A DNA stretch of 64,000 nt from an uncultured bacterium. GTDB taxonomy: Bacteria; Bacillota; Clostridia; Oscillospirales; Acutalibacteraceae. Positions 1-8,688 of this stretch are shown one piece after another. Location: the NCBI GenBank assembly GCA_905215855.1, contig CAJMRT010000006.1, positions 12,832-76,831 of the forward strand, in the 5' to 3' direction. The position numbers and the translations under genes were made by a program. Positions within the stretch are counted from its first letter, which is position 1. Every line of letters begins with the position of its first letter. A model generated the notes under the pieces. It did no database searches. It was not told the origin of the DNA and was given only the letters and a program-made list of their open reading frames with translations.

Positions 1-1360
1 GAACCGCCGCCGAACAATGCTCGGGGGCAACTCTCAGCTGACCGCTGATGTGGTACTTTACAAGTTCACGGAAAAACTCATCATTTTCATCTTCAATAAG
101 GTAATCAAAACGGATTCCGCTGCGGATAAACACCTTTTTAATTCCCTTGAGATTTCTCAGCTTTCGCAGAATATCAAGATATTCCGTGTGTGACACCTGC
201 ATATTCGGGCAAGGTGTCGGTGCAAGACATCTTCTGTTTTTACAAAGTCCGAGCTTTTTCTGCTTTTCGCATGACGGAAGTCTGAAGTTTGCGGTAGGTC
301 CTCCGACATCGCTTATGTAGCCCTTGAATCGTGGATTATCAAGAAAACTTTCAGCCTCCTCAATAATACTCTTTTCACTTCTGACGGTTACCGCTCTGCC
401 CTGATGAAAAGCAAGTGAGCAGAAATTACAAGCACCGAAACAACCACGGTTGTGTGTGATTGAAAACAGTACTTCGTTGATACCGGGTACGCCGCCGAGA
501 CTTTCATAACACTTTGGATACCAACGCTCATACGGCAGAGAATAGACATAATCAAGCTGTTTTGTGTCAAGCGGCTGCATCGGAGGATTCTGCACAAGAA
601 TATACTTTCCGTGCCTTTGAATGAGGGTTTTGCCCCTTACTGCATCAGCCTCCTCAAGCTCCCTGCGTGATGCAATTGCATAGTCACGCTTGTCCTCTTT
701 TACACGCTCGTAGCTTGGAAGTTCGACAACCGACTTTGGCACATAATCGTCTGTACGAATTTTATAGCAAACACCTCTGATGTCGTAAAGCGATTCAACA
801 GGATAGCCTTCGGAAAGTCTTTTTGCAATTTCAATTGTCTGCAGCTCGCCCATTCCGTACACAAGCAAATCTGCCTTGCTGTCGAAAATAATTGAGGGCA
901 TTACCTCATTTTTCCAATAATCATAATGGGCAAATCTTCTGAGTGATGCCTCAAGACCTCCGATTATAATGGGAGAATCGGGATATAGCTTTCTGATTAA
1001 GTTGCAGTAAACTGTGACTGCTCTGTCGGGACGCCTGCCGTTTTTACCGCCTGCCGTATAGGCATCATCATGTCTTTTACGCTTTGCAACCGTGTAGTGG
1101 GCAACCATACTGTCAATGTTGCCTGCCGACACCATAAAACCGAGCCTTGGTTTTCCGAACTGTGTAAAATCATCATCGTTTTTCCAATTAGGTTGTGCAA
1201 GGAATGCTGTCTTGTAACCGCAATCCTCAAGAACTCTCGTGATTATTGCCGCACCGAATGACGGATGGTCAACATAGCTGTCACCGCAAACATATATAAA
1301 ATCGACTTCGTTCCAGCCTCGATCACGCATTTCTTTTGCGTTCATCGGTAAAAAAGCCAT
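1..1360 (-). CDS. YgiQ-family radical SAM protein (UPF0313), partial
   Basis: The gene enters from the left edge, so its C-terminus is missing. The start ATG at 1360 follows GGAGGGTTCAAT. The N-terminus reads MAFLPMNAKEMRDRGW, followed by an FIYVCGDSYVDHPSF segment. Both are characteristic of the YgiQ family, as are the GRRPDRAVTVYCN and IIIGGLEASLRRF segments. A radical SAM iron-sulphur motif CxxxCxxC (GCFGACNFC) lies near 840 bases from the start. Further Cys residues (CKNRRCLAPTPCPNM) lie downstream and could hold an extra cluster or metal. YgiQ proteins are widespread, but their substrate is not established. The gene is the last of a minus-strand run and starts 20 bases after the ftsK/spoIIIE stop. 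Family assignment is firm. Function is unknown. Confidence 0.88.
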   Translation of the reverse strand, partial: MAFLPMNAKEMRDRGWNEVDFIYVCGDSYVDHPSFGAAIITRVLEDCGYKTAFLAQPNWKNDDDFTQFGKPRLGFMVSAGNIDSMVAHYTVAKRKRHDDAYTAGGKNGRRPDRAVTVYCNLIRKLYPDSPIIIGGLEASLRRFAHYDYWKNEVMPSIIFDSKADLLVYGMGELQTIEIAKRLSEGYPVESLYDIRGVCYKIRTDDYVPKSVVELPSYERVKEDKRDYAIASRRELEEADAVRGKTLIQRHGKYILVQNPPMQPLDTKQLDYVYSLPYERWYPKCYESLGGVPGINEVLFSITHNRGCFGACNFCSLAFHQGRAVTVRSEKSIIEEAESFLDNPRFKGYISDVGGPTANFRLPSCEKQKKLGLCKNRRCLAPTPCPNMQVSHTEYLDILRKLRNLKGIKKVFIRSGIRFDYLIEDENDEFFRELVKYHISGQLRVAPEHCSAAV

Positions 1361-1380
1361 ATTGAACCCTCCTTTATTTA

Positions 1381-4137
1381 TTAATCGGCTCTGTTTTCAA
1401 GTGCATTTCTGCGTTCGAGCCATTCGTTGTAGGTCATGAGAACATCTCTCGGTTTTGAACCCTGATGAGGGCCTACAACTCCCATTTGTTCCATATCGTC
1501 AATCATTCTGCCTGCTCTTGCGTAGCCGACCTTGAGTCTTCTCTGCAAGAGTGAGGTTGATGCCTGTCCTGCTTCAATTACGCACTTGATTGCCTCTTCC
1601 ATTTTGCTGTCAATATCAAGACCTTCGTCAGATGATGAATCTGAATCACCCGATTTTTTGCCCTGAGCAATTTCTTCTGCAGCAATTCTTTTAATTTTTT
1701 CTTCGATTTCAGAATTATACTGAGCCGAATATGCTTTCTTTATGTAGTGGGTTACACCCTCGATTTCTTCATCGGAAGCATAGCAGCCCTGAACACGAAT
1801 AGGCTTTGGAGCGCCTACAGGCGAAAACAGCATATCGCCTCGGCCGATGAGCTTTTCACCGCCGCCTGTATCAAGAATTGTACGGGAGTCTGTGTTTGAA
1901 CTTACCTTGAGTGAAATACGGCTCGGTACATTCGCCTTGATAAGACCTGTGATTACATTAACGGTAGGTCTTTGGGTTGCAAGGATAAGGTGCATACCTG
2001 CGGCACGAGCCATCTGAGCAAGTCGGCAGATTGAGTCCTCAACCTCGCTCGGAGCCGCCATCATCAAATCGGCAAGCTCGTCAATTGCAATTACAACACG
2101 GCTCATTTTTTCTTTGGCAACGGGAAGTCCGTTTACTTCAAGAACAGGCTGAACCTCTTCTCCCTCTTCATTAACAACAGGTGGATTTTTCTCCATATAA
2201 TTCATATTTTTTTCGATAAGAGAATTATATGAATCAATATCCTTACAATCGTATTCGGAGAAAATTTTATATCTCTGGAGCATTTCGTTTACTGCCCACG
2301 CAAGCGCACCCGCCGCCTTTTTGGCATCGGATACTACGGGAATGAGCAAATGCGGAATACCCTTGTATTTTGAAAATTCAACCATTTTCGGGTCAATAAG
2401 CAAAAGCTTTACTTCATCGGGAGTTGCCTTGTAGAGAATACTCATAAGAATTGAGTTTACGCACACGGATTTACCCGAACCTGTTGTACCTGCAATGAGC
2501 AAGTGCGGCATTTTTGCAAGATCGGTAACAACAATTTCACCTGAGATATCTCTTCCGAGAACGGTTGTGAGCTTGCTCTTGCTGTTTCTGAACTTGTCCG
2601 AATCAATCAATTCACGCATTGTTACCATGCTTACAACCTTGTTCGGAACTTCAATTCCGACTGCCGCCTTACCCGGAATAGGCGCTTCAATACGAACACC
2701 GTTTGCGGCAAGGCTGAGTGCGATATCATCGGAAAGATTTGTAATTTTGCTGATTTTAACACCGGGGGCAGGCTGTAACTCATAGCGTGTTACCGACGGA
2801 CCTCGGCAGATGTTTACAATGCTTGCTTTTACACCGAAACTTGTGAGAGTATCGATGAGCTTTTTGGCATTATTCTGCATTTCTTCCATTGCGTCGCCGT
2901 CATCGGAATTTAGCTTCGGCTTGAGCAACTGAATCGGTGGGAACTGATATTTTTTCTCTTCACTTTGAGAATTATCGGAACGAACAGCCCTGTCAAGCTG
3001 GTCTGCGATTTCATCATCAGCTTCTTCGCTGTCATCTTTTTTGCTTTTGAGAAGTGCTTTTTTGGCAATGCTTTCGGTTTCGGGGTCAGGCTTATTCTGT
3101 TTAGGTTCAGCCTTTGAAACTGACTTTTCGTTTGAGATATCCTCTGCAATTGCAGAAACAGTGTTGTCGGCACTCTTGCCCATAGGCTTGCTTGCACGGT
3201 TGATTATGTTGATAAGGTCTTGTGACAAGTCCTTGTCTGCGGCATTTTCTTCTTTTGAATCCGCAATATCCGTGTCAATTCCGTTGACTTCGGGTTTGGA
3301 TTTCTTTGTCTTTGACTTCTTATCATCAAGCGGAATGTCGATAAAACTGCCCGAGCGTTTTCTCGGTTCACCGTCAAGAGCGATGTCAATATTACCTCTT
3401 TCGGCAAGTTTTCTCTCACGATTTTCTTCTCTGCGCTCTCTGCGAACTCTCGCCCTCTCTTCACCTGCTTCACGGATATGTACGGCTGTTCTTGATGCCG
3501 CCGCTGTCATATCTTTGATTGAAATATTAGCGACAATAAGTATGAGTGCGGCTGTTGCAACGAAACTTGTGAAAAGCGCGGCTGTACTGCCAAAGAGCAC
3601 AACAAGCGGATAGCCGAGCAGTCCGCCGATTATTCCGCAACCGAAAGTCATATAATTTGTGGTGTCGGAAGCGTCTTTGAACAGATTGCCAAGACACGCA
3701 AAAAGATTCATATCAGAATATTTTGCACCGCTTCCTGCGTAAATTAACGCACCGATAAACAGGATTATTACAACGCAAAGGAAAAGTTTCAGCTTATATC
3801 GTGCCACCTGCTTTTCCTTTTCGGTCATTACGCAGAGGTAAAACAGCGTTACAGGGACAAGGAAAATTCCGAATCCGAGAACTCCGAAGAAGAAACTGCG
3901 TATCATAGTCCAGACATTTGAGCCTTTTATGAAAATTATGCAGACAAAAACAGCCGCAACGGCGGCATAGAGAATTGCCCTTACACGCGGCGAAAGTCCG
4001 CTGCTCCTTTTGGGAACAGCGGATGCTTTGGTTCGGCTTGCAGTTTTTGTACCCTTTGATGAGGTTTTTGAAGAGGTCTTTTTTCTGCCTGCCGTAGTAT
4101 TTTTAGTTTTGTCAGCTGTTTTTTTCTTAGCTGCCAA
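1381..4137 (-). CDS. ftsK: DNA translocase FtsK/SpoIIIE
   Basis: This is a hexameric ATP-driven DNA pump that clears chromosomal DNA through the division or sporulation septum. A Lys/Thr/Ser-rich N-terminus precedes about four or five membrane segments (roughly residues 50-210). A charged linker follows to about residue 400. The motor then shows Walker A (GTTGSGKS), a Walker B region ([13 protein letters not shown]) and the ATQRP segment. A C-terminal winged-helix gamma domain ([20 protein letters not shown]) would read KOPS/SRS-type sequences. The open frame extends to a GTG at 4146, but that codon lies inside the ribosome site GGAGTGATA. The TTG at 4137, six bases downstream, is therefore the likely start (918 aa). 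tepA lies nearby on the same strand, as in Bacillus subtilis where tepA precedes spoIIIE. Whether it acts in division, sporulation or both cannot be read from sequence. Confidence 0.95.
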   Translation of the reverse strand: MAAKKKTADKTKNTTAGRKKTSSKTSSKGTKTASRTKASAVPKRSSGLSPRVRAILYAAVAAVFVCIIFIKGSNVWTMIRSFFFGVLGFGIFLVPVTLFYLCVMTEKEKQVARYKLKLFLCVVIILFIGALIYAGSGAKYSDMNLFACLGNLFKDASDTTNYMTFGCGIIGGLLGYPLVVLFGSTAALFTSFVATAALILIVANISIKDMTAAASRTAVHIREAGEERARVRRERREENRERKLAERGNIDIALDGEPRKRSGSFIDIPLDDKKSKTKKSKPEVNGIDTDIADSKEENAADKDLSQDLINIINRASKPMGKSADNTVSAIAEDISNEKSVSKAEPKQNKPDPETESIAKKALLKSKKDDSEEADDEIADQLDRAVRSDNSQSEEKKYQFPPIQLLKPKLNSDDGDAMEEMQNNAKKLIDTLTSFGVKASIVNICRGPSVTRYELQPAPGVKISKITNLSDDIALSLAANGVRIEAPIPGKAAVGIEVPNKVVSMVTMRELIDSDKFRNSKSKLTTVLGRDISGEIVVTDLAKMPHLLIAGTTGSGKSVCVNSILMSILYKATPDEVKLLLIDPKMVEFSKYKGIPHLLIPVVSDAKKAAGALAWAVNEMLQRYKIFSEYDCKDIDSYNSLIEKNMNYMEKNPPVVNEEGEEVQPVLEVNGLPVAKEKMSRVVIAIDELADLMMAAPSEVEDSICRLAQMARAAGMHLILATQRPTVNVITGLIKANVPSRISLKVSSNTDSRTILDTGGGEKLIGRGDMLFSPVGAPKPIRVQGCYASDEEIEGVTHYIKKAYSAQYNSEIEEKIKRIAAEEIAQGKKSGDSDSSSDEGLDIDSKMEEAIKCVIEAGQASTSLLQRRLKVGYARAGRMIDDMEQMGVVGPHQGSKPRDVLMTYNEWLERRNALENRAD

Positions 4138-4158
4138 TAATATCACTCCAATTAAAAT

Positions 4159-5118
4159 TTATGCGATTGGTGCACCTGTGAAAAGGTTCACACCTGTGCT
4201 AATTTCAATGATTGAAATTACAACAAATGCGACACCGACAACCGCTGTATAGATTACAAAAATCTCCATTTTGTCGGATTTTAAGAACCACTTAAAAATA
4301 ATGATTGCGAGGTAGCCAACTACTGCGGAAACTACCATACCGATAATCAGCGGAAGAAACTCAACATTACTGAGTCCGTCAGGCGACTTGATTGCATCCA
4401 CGCCCTCAAGAAGAGCCGCCGCAAGGATTGACGGAATACCGAGTACGAATGTGTAGTCAAGAGCCTTTTGCTTTGAGATTCCTCTCATTTCACCGACTGC
4501 AAGTGTTGAACCTGAGCGTGAAAGGCCCGGAAGAAGTGCGGCACAAACCTGTGTTACACCGACAAGAATTGCATCGACAACATTAAAATTATCTCTTGTA
4601 GCCTTGGCATTGCTCTTTGTTGCAAGGTGTTTATGATTTGCCGCAACGCTCTTGCGATTACGGATAATGCCAATTGTGAGAAGTACGCTTGTGAGAATAA
4701 GCGAACAAGCGGTTACTATAAGAACAGGACTTGCGGAAAGCCGGTCTGCAAGGTCTTTGAGTTTCATATCTGTTCCGGGGATTGGCAGAAAAAGCAAGAA
4801 CAGCGGTATAAGACCGATGATGAGCATTACAACAAGGTTGCGGTTGTAGTTCATTTTGCTCCACTTAAACTTGCCTGTGAAAATATCCTTGAGCATAAGG
4901 AAAAATTCTTTGATAAGATCCCACACAAGTTTGTGATAGAATGCAATAACGGCAACAAGTGTGCCGACATGAAGCATTACATTAAAGAAAAGATTGCTGT
5001 CGCCTGTGCCTACACCGAGAATATGCTGTGTAATTGCAAGGTGACCACTGCTTGATACAGGCAAAAATTCGGTAAGTCCCTGAACTATGCCCTGAATAAT
5101 GGCATCTAAAATTGACAT
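4159..5118 (-). CDS. uppP: undecaprenyl-diphosphatase UppP (BacA family)
   Basis: This integral membrane phosphatase recycles undecaprenyl pyrophosphate to the monophosphate lipid carrier for peptidoglycan and wall-polymer export. It confers bacitracin tolerance when abundant. The family signatures are present: the GLTEFLPVSSSGHL segment near the N-terminus (Glu and Ser/His of the active site) and a second PGLSRSGST motif around residue 200. About eight hydrophobic helices are visible. The start is ATG 5118, preceded by GGAGGAATACATATC. The longer frame to 5196 has no ribosome site. The product is 319 aa, somewhat longer than the usual 270-280 aa because of a Lys-rich insert (RKSVAANHKHLATKSNAKA region) between helices. 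It lies between tepA and ftsK/spoIIIE. Confidence 0.95.
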   Translation of the reverse strand: MSILDAIIQGIVQGLTEFLPVSSSGHLAITQHILGVGTGDSNLFFNVMLHVGTLVAVIAFYHKLVWDLIKEFFLMLKDIFTGKFKWSKMNYNRNLVVMLIIGLIPLFLLFLPIPGTDMKLKDLADRLSASPVLIVTACSLILTSVLLTIGIIRNRKSVAANHKHLATKSNAKATRDNFNVVDAILVGVTQVCAALLPGLSRSGSTLAVGEMRGISKQKALDYTFVLGIPSILAAALLEGVDAIKSPDGLSNVEFLPLIIGMVVSAVVGYLAIIIFKWFLKSDKMEIFVIYTAVVGVAFVVISIIEISTGVNLFTGAPIA

Positions 5119-5243
5119 GATATGTATTCCTCCAAAAATTAAATCTGATAGACCTTCTTCATTGTTTGTACGATTAAAAACGGAATAAGTTGGCATACTT
5201 TCATATTTTGCACAAATCAGAAAAAGGTTACGATATATATGTA

Positions 5244-5262
5244 TTCGGGCATTTTGCCCGAA
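5244..5262 (-). terminator. short hairpin directly after tepA stop
   Basis: TTCGGGC and GCCCGAA form a 7-bp stem around a 5-base loop, beginning one base beyond the tepA stop codon. On the minus strand the stem is followed by TACATATAT rather than a clean T-run. It is therefore either a weak terminator or an mRNA-stabilising hairpin between tepA and uppP. Confidence 0.4.
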
Positions 5263-5263
5263 A

Positions 5264-6070
5264 TCATTTTTCCTGCTTTTTTGAGCGGGATTTTTTAGGC
5301 TTTGACTTGCTCTTGCTTTCTTTTATCAAATCATAAAGAGCGTCAATTGCATCGGAAACAGTTCCGACCTCATCAATCAAACCCTCCTCAACAGCCTCTT
5401 CCCCCTCAAGAATAGTTCCGATATCCATTACAAGCTCGCCTGTATTGAGCACAAGCTGATTGTAACGGTCTTTTGTGATGTTGGAATTTTCGGCAACAAA
5501 GGTTGTGATTCTGTCCTGCATACGCTGAAAATATTCAAAAGTCTGAGGAACTCCGAGTGTGAGTCCTGTTGACCTGACGGGGTGAACCGTCATTGAGGCA
5601 CTTTTTGCAATAAAGCTCTTATCTGCCGCAACAGCAAGCGGAATTCCTATTGAATGACCTCCGCCGAGTACGATGGAAACAGTCGGCTTTTTCATTCCCG
5701 AAATCACTTCGGCAATTGCAAGACCTGCCTCAACATCTCCCCCAACCGTGTTAATCAGCACAAGAAGACCGTCAATTCTTTCGTCCTCCTCAACCGAAAC
5801 AAGCAGAGGAATAACATGCTCATATTTCGTTGTTTTGTTCTGCTGTGAAAGAATGTAATGACCTTCAATTTGACCGATAATTGTCAGACAATGAAAAACG
5901 CAGTCCTTGTGAGTTGTGAGAACCGAACCTGTTTCGTCAATCTGGTCTGTGTGTTCTTCGCTTATAGGGCTGTCGTTTGCAAGCTTTTGCGGATCGTCAT
6001 CTGAAGCGGGATTTTTTACGAAATTTCCCTTTTTGGATGAGGTTTTTGAAGATTTTGATTTTTGTGGCAT
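5264..6070 (-). CDS. tepA: TepA-like ClpP-fold serine protease
   Basis: This is a cytoplasmic ClpP/crotonase-fold protease-like protein (TepA, YmfB in B. subtilis), described there as helping protein export and turnover of secretory precursors. A Ser/Lys-rich disordered N-terminus of about 60 residues precedes the fold. Active-site elements are visible: the Ser in GGGHSIG and the His in ASMTVHPVRS. An acidic partner is likely near LVMDIGTILEGEEA. A Lys/Ser-rich basic tail ends the protein. The start is ATG 6070 behind GGAGGTGCATACA (268 aa). The longer frame to 6112 has no ribosome site. It is first in the tepA-uppP-ftsK run and sits behind a good promoter at 6162-6190. Confidence 0.85.
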   Translation of the reverse strand: MPQKSKSSKTSSKKGNFVKNPASDDDPQKLANDSPISEEHTDQIDETGSVLTTHKDCVFHCLTIIGQIEGHYILSQQNKTTKYEHVIPLLVSVEEDERIDGLLVLINTVGGDVEAGLAIAEVISGMKKPTVSIVLGGGHSIGIPLAVAADKSFIAKSASMTVHPVRSTGLTLGVPQTFEYFQRMQDRITTFVAENSNITKDRYNQLVLNTGELVMDIGTILEGEEAVEEGLIDEVGTVSDAIDALYDLIKESKSKSKPKKSRSKKQEK

Positions 6071-6161
6071 TGTATGCACCTCCGAGAATAGTTTCTCCGA
6101 AATTGCACACAAAATGTATGCCGCACATCAAATTATGATATTCACGGCACATTACCTTTTT

Positions 6162-6190
6162 ATTATAGCATTTAAGCGAAGTTATTTCAA
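6162..6190 (-). promoter_or_regulatory. sigma-A type promoter for the tepA operon
   Basis: On the minus strand TTGAAA (6190-6185) is separated by exactly 17 bases from TATAAT (6167-6162). Transcription would start near 6155, leaving a leader of about 85 bases before tepA. Confidence 0.75.
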
Positions 6191-6262
6191 TAATTTTATT
6201 TCTTTATTTCTAATAAGTAATAATTATTTTAAAGAATTATTGTAGTATAGAATAAATATTAT

Positions 6263-6279
6263 TCCGACAGAACCTGTCG
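6263..6279. repeat. 7-bp inverted repeat upstream of the CNNM gene
   Basis: CCGACAG-AAC-CTGTCGG is a perfect inverted repeat with a 3-base centre. It ends 11 bases before the ribosome site of the gene at 6305. It may be an operator or a small 5' UTR hairpin. No T-run follows it. Confidence 0.4.
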
Positions 6280-6304
6280 GAAGTTGTTATGGAGTGATAT
6301 TTAG

Positions 6305-7603
6305 TTGACATCTGACATAATTATGGGTGTTGTCATTTTAGTTCTTATTGTGCTTTCGGCATTCTTTTCGGCAATTGAAACGGCATTTTCGTTTGTAAAC
6401 AAGGTGCGTATTCAGCGATACAAAGATGACGGCAATAAAAAAGCGGCAACAGCGCTCTACATAATCGAGCATTTCGACAACGCCCTTACAACAATTCTCA
6501 TCTGCAACAATGTTGTAAACCTGAGTTGTTCTTCAATTGCCACCGTGCTGTGTATGAATCTTTTCGGTGACGCAGGCTCGGCAATCGCAACCGGTGCAAC
6601 AACCTTTCTTGTGCTGACATTCGGCGAGATTGTGCCGAAGTGTCTTGCAAAGGAACATTGCGACGCCTTTTCCCTTAAAACATCGGGATTGCTCAGAGGA
6701 CTTATGGTAATTCTTACACCGCTTGTGTGGATTTTTACACGATTCAAGATGATTGCGTTAAAAATTGCAGGCAACAGCGGCGACGCTCCGTCAGTTACCG
6801 AAAACGAGCTTAAATACATTGTTGAGAGCATCGAGGAAGAAGGCGTTCTTGAAGAGAGTGAAAGCGAAATGGTTCGCTCCGCACTTGACTTTGACGAAAC
6901 TACTGCTGAGGAAATTCTCACACCGAGAGTTGATATTACTTTCATAAGCATTGATGATTCACCTGAAAAAATCAAGGATATCATCATTGAAAACCGTTAT
7001 TCACGAATCCCCGTGTATGAAGGCACGGTTGACCATGTTGTCGGTATTCTTCACACAAGAGATTATCTTGAACGACTTGCAGACGGCAAAGCTCCCGATG
7101 TTAAGGAGCTTATGCAGCCGCCTTACTTTGTGTTTAAAACACAACAGCTTTCAAAAATTTTGAACGCATTCAAACGCACAAAAATTCATCTTGCGGTTGT
7201 TACGGATGAATACGGCGGAACACTCGGTATTGTTACAATGGAGGATTTGCTCGAAGAAATTGTCGGCGAAATATGGGACGAGGACGAGGAAATTGAGCAT
7301 AACTACTACAAAATCGGCAAGGGCGAGTTCCTTGTAAACGGTGATATGGAGCTTGAAGATATGCTTGGTCTGTTTGATATGGATGAGGACAGTCTTGAAT
7401 GCGACAGCGTTACGGTTGGCGGATATATTCTTGAACACGCTGGAACTATTCCCCACAAGCGTGACAACATTGAGGCAGACGGCTTTAAGTTTACCGTTAT
7501 GGAAGTTAAGGATCAGCGTATTTTGAGGGTTGTTGTCAAGAAAAACGATACTTCCGAAGAAAACGAATCCGATGAAAAAAGCGAGAACAAAAAGTCTGAA
7601 TAA
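6305..7603 (+). CDS. CNNM/CBS-pair/CorC_HlyC transporter-associated protein (hemolysin-like)
   Basis: This is a membrane protein of the CNNM (DUF21) family, associated with Mg/Co or other divalent-cation efflux. Several N-terminal hydrophobic helices (residues 1-150) include the AFFSAIETAFSF segment and the small-residue helix GATTFLVLTFGEIVPK. A CBS pair follows (about 190-320, with EILTPRVDI and YGGTLGIVTMEDLLEEIVGEI). A C-terminal CorC_HlyC domain covers about 340-415, and a charged Glu/Lys tail ends the protein. The start is a TTG at 6305 with GGAGTGA seven bases upstream (432 aa). The gene stands alone between the divergent tepA operon and a terminator. Confidence 0.9.
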   Translation: MTSDIIMGVVILVLIVLSAFFSAIETAFSFVNKVRIQRYKDDGNKKAATALYIIEHFDNALTTILICNNVVNLSCSSIATVLCMNLFGDAGSAIATGATTFLVLTFGEIVPKCLAKEHCDAFSLKTSGLLRGLMVILTPLVWIFTRFKMIALKIAGNSGDAPSVTENELKYIVESIEEEGVLEESESEMVRSALDFDETTAEEILTPRVDITFISIDDSPEKIKDIIIENRYSRIPVYEGTVDHVVGILHTRDYLERLADGKAPDVKELMQPPYFVFKTQQLSKILNAFKRTKIHLAVVTDEYGGTLGIVTMEDLLEEIVGEIWDEDEEIEHNYYKIGKGEFLVNGDMELEDMLGLFDMDEDSLECDSVTVGGYILEHAGTIPHKRDNIEADGFKFTVMEVKDQRILRVVVKKNDTSEENESDEKSENKKSE

Positions 7604-7612
7604 ATAAAACAT

Positions 7613-7651
7613 AACAGGAGCAGTATTTTTACTTACCGCTCCTGTTTTTTT
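7613..7651. terminator. intrinsic terminator after the CNNM gene
   Basis: AACAGGAGC (7613-7621) pairs with GCTCCTGTT (7638-7646), followed by a run of T. It serves the plus-strand gene. Its stem also lies just past the stop of the convergent gene at 7650. Confidence 0.85.
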
Positions 7652-8042
7652 ACTGTATTTTTTTGCAGAGAGAAGTGCATAATGCGCTGACAGGAATACA
7701 AAGAAAAGCCCACAAGGTGCTGTAAAACGGACAAATCTGCCCTTTAAAATTAAGTCGGCAATTGGAATAATCCCACACATTAAGCTTGAATTTCAGATTG
7801 ACAACGCAGCCGCAACAGTATTCGAGTGCGGTAATTATCGCACTGCCCGAAATACATTTTTGCAGCATATTCATTTTTGAAAAATGCTTGTAAAACCTGA
7901 AAAGCGACACAAACGCAGTTCCGCCCGTGACAGCCATTGACCAATGAGTTTTTCTCCGCCATAACATTTCAAGCAGAGCGTACCCCGCTCCGCCGATTGA
8001 AAAGAGAATACAATCGTTACGCAGCCGTAAACTTTTTTTCAT
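7650..8042 (-). CDS. small membrane protein, CmpB/putative ABC-transporter type IV family (DUF1113)
   Basis: A 130-aa protein with about four hydrophobic helices. The pattern GxxYALLEMLWR, HWSMAVTGG, ITALEYCCGCVVN, VWDYSNC and FKGQICPFYSTLWAF matches the family of small membrane proteins named CmpB or putative ABC-transporter type IV. Molecular function is not known. The start is ATG 8042, with AGGTGA six bases upstream. That ribosome site lies within the 3' arm of a 13-bp hairpin (8046-8083), suggesting translational control. The protein is Cys-rich for its size (eight Cys). Confidence 0.75.
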   Translation of the reverse strand: MKKSLRLRNDCILFSIGGAGYALLEMLWRRKTHWSMAVTGGTAFVSLFRFYKHFSKMNMLQKCISGSAIITALEYCCGCVVNLKFKLNVWDYSNCRLNFKGQICPFYSTLWAFLCIPVSALCTSLCKKIQ

Positions 8043-8045
8043 AAG

Positions 8046-8083
8046 AAATCACCTGTTTTAGTTTTCACGGAAACAGGTGATTT
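8046..8083 (-). promoter_or_regulatory. 13-bp hairpin enclosing the ribosome site of the 7650-8042 gene
   Basis: AAATCACCTGTTT (8046-8058) and AAACAGGTGATTT (8071-8083) are perfectly complementary around a 12-base loop. On the minus strand, the second arm to be transcribed contains the AGGTGA ribosome site of the next gene. No T-run follows on either strand, so occlusion of translation is more likely than termination. Confidence 0.6.
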
Positions 8084-8109
8084 ATTTAGCTTATGTAATT
8101 TTTATTTTA

Positions 8110-8688
8110 TCACAGCATACTTTTTAGTTCTTCAAAGGAATAAAGGCAGTTGATTGCGGTCAAAAATGCGTTTGTTGAAAGATATGACGGCAGACCGAGT
8201 TTTTTAAGAATTTTTTTACGGTTGATTTCTGAATTTTCAGTTCCCGTAAGTCCGAGGACAAAGAGGTCGGCTTTAGTAATTTTCCTTTCGGGAATATTAT
8301 TTTCTTTGCCGATTATCTCGGCACCGCTTTTACGGATTGCATTTATTATAACCTCATCGCTGACGCCCTCAACGCCTAAAAGTCCCTCTTTACCGCCTTT
8401 TGCCTTGCGTTTTTCCTTGCCCTTGATTTGCGGAATATAGCAATTTTTAATTTTTGAATTATCGACCGAGCCTTTGAGAAAATTTCTTATTACAAAGCCT
8501 GCACCGTCGCTGTCTGTCATTATGAGTATTCCCCTTGTTTCGGCAATTTTGCGGATAAGCGACTGTTTTTCTTTGTCGGAAAAAACACGGAAACCGTTGG
8601 TTTCAATTATGGGAGCGTCAACAATTGATGAAAGCTTTATTTTGTCATATCTGCCCTCAACTATGACTGCCTCACGGATTTTAAGCAT
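8110..8688 (-). CDS. rnmV: ribonuclease M5
   Basis: Toprim-family endonuclease that matures the 5S rRNA precursor. The N-terminal Toprim domain shows the catalytic Glu (VIVEGRYDK) and the DxD acidic pair (IMTDSDGAG). The basic KGKEKRKAKGGKEGLLGVEG segment typical of RNase M5 follows, then a C-terminal domain. The start is taken as ATG 8688, overlapping the holA stop as TGATG (192 aa). A TTG three bases upstream is an alternative. In many Firmicutes rnmV sits beside ksgA. Here it is coupled to holA. Confidence 0.9.
   Translation of the reverse strand: MLKIREAVIVEGRYDKIKLSSIVDAPIIETNGFRVFSDKEKQSLIRKIAETRGILIMTDSDGAGFVIRNFLKGSVDNSKIKNCYIPQIKGKEKRKAKGGKEGLLGVEGVSDEVIINAIRKSGAEIIGKENNIPERKITKADLFVLGLTGTENSEINRKKILKKLGLPSYLSTNAFLTAINCLYSFEELKSML

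Noticed and set aside
4138..4146. GTG start for FtsK/SpoIIIE at 4146
   Set aside because: The codon lies within the GGAGTGATA ribosome site that serves the TTG at 4137.
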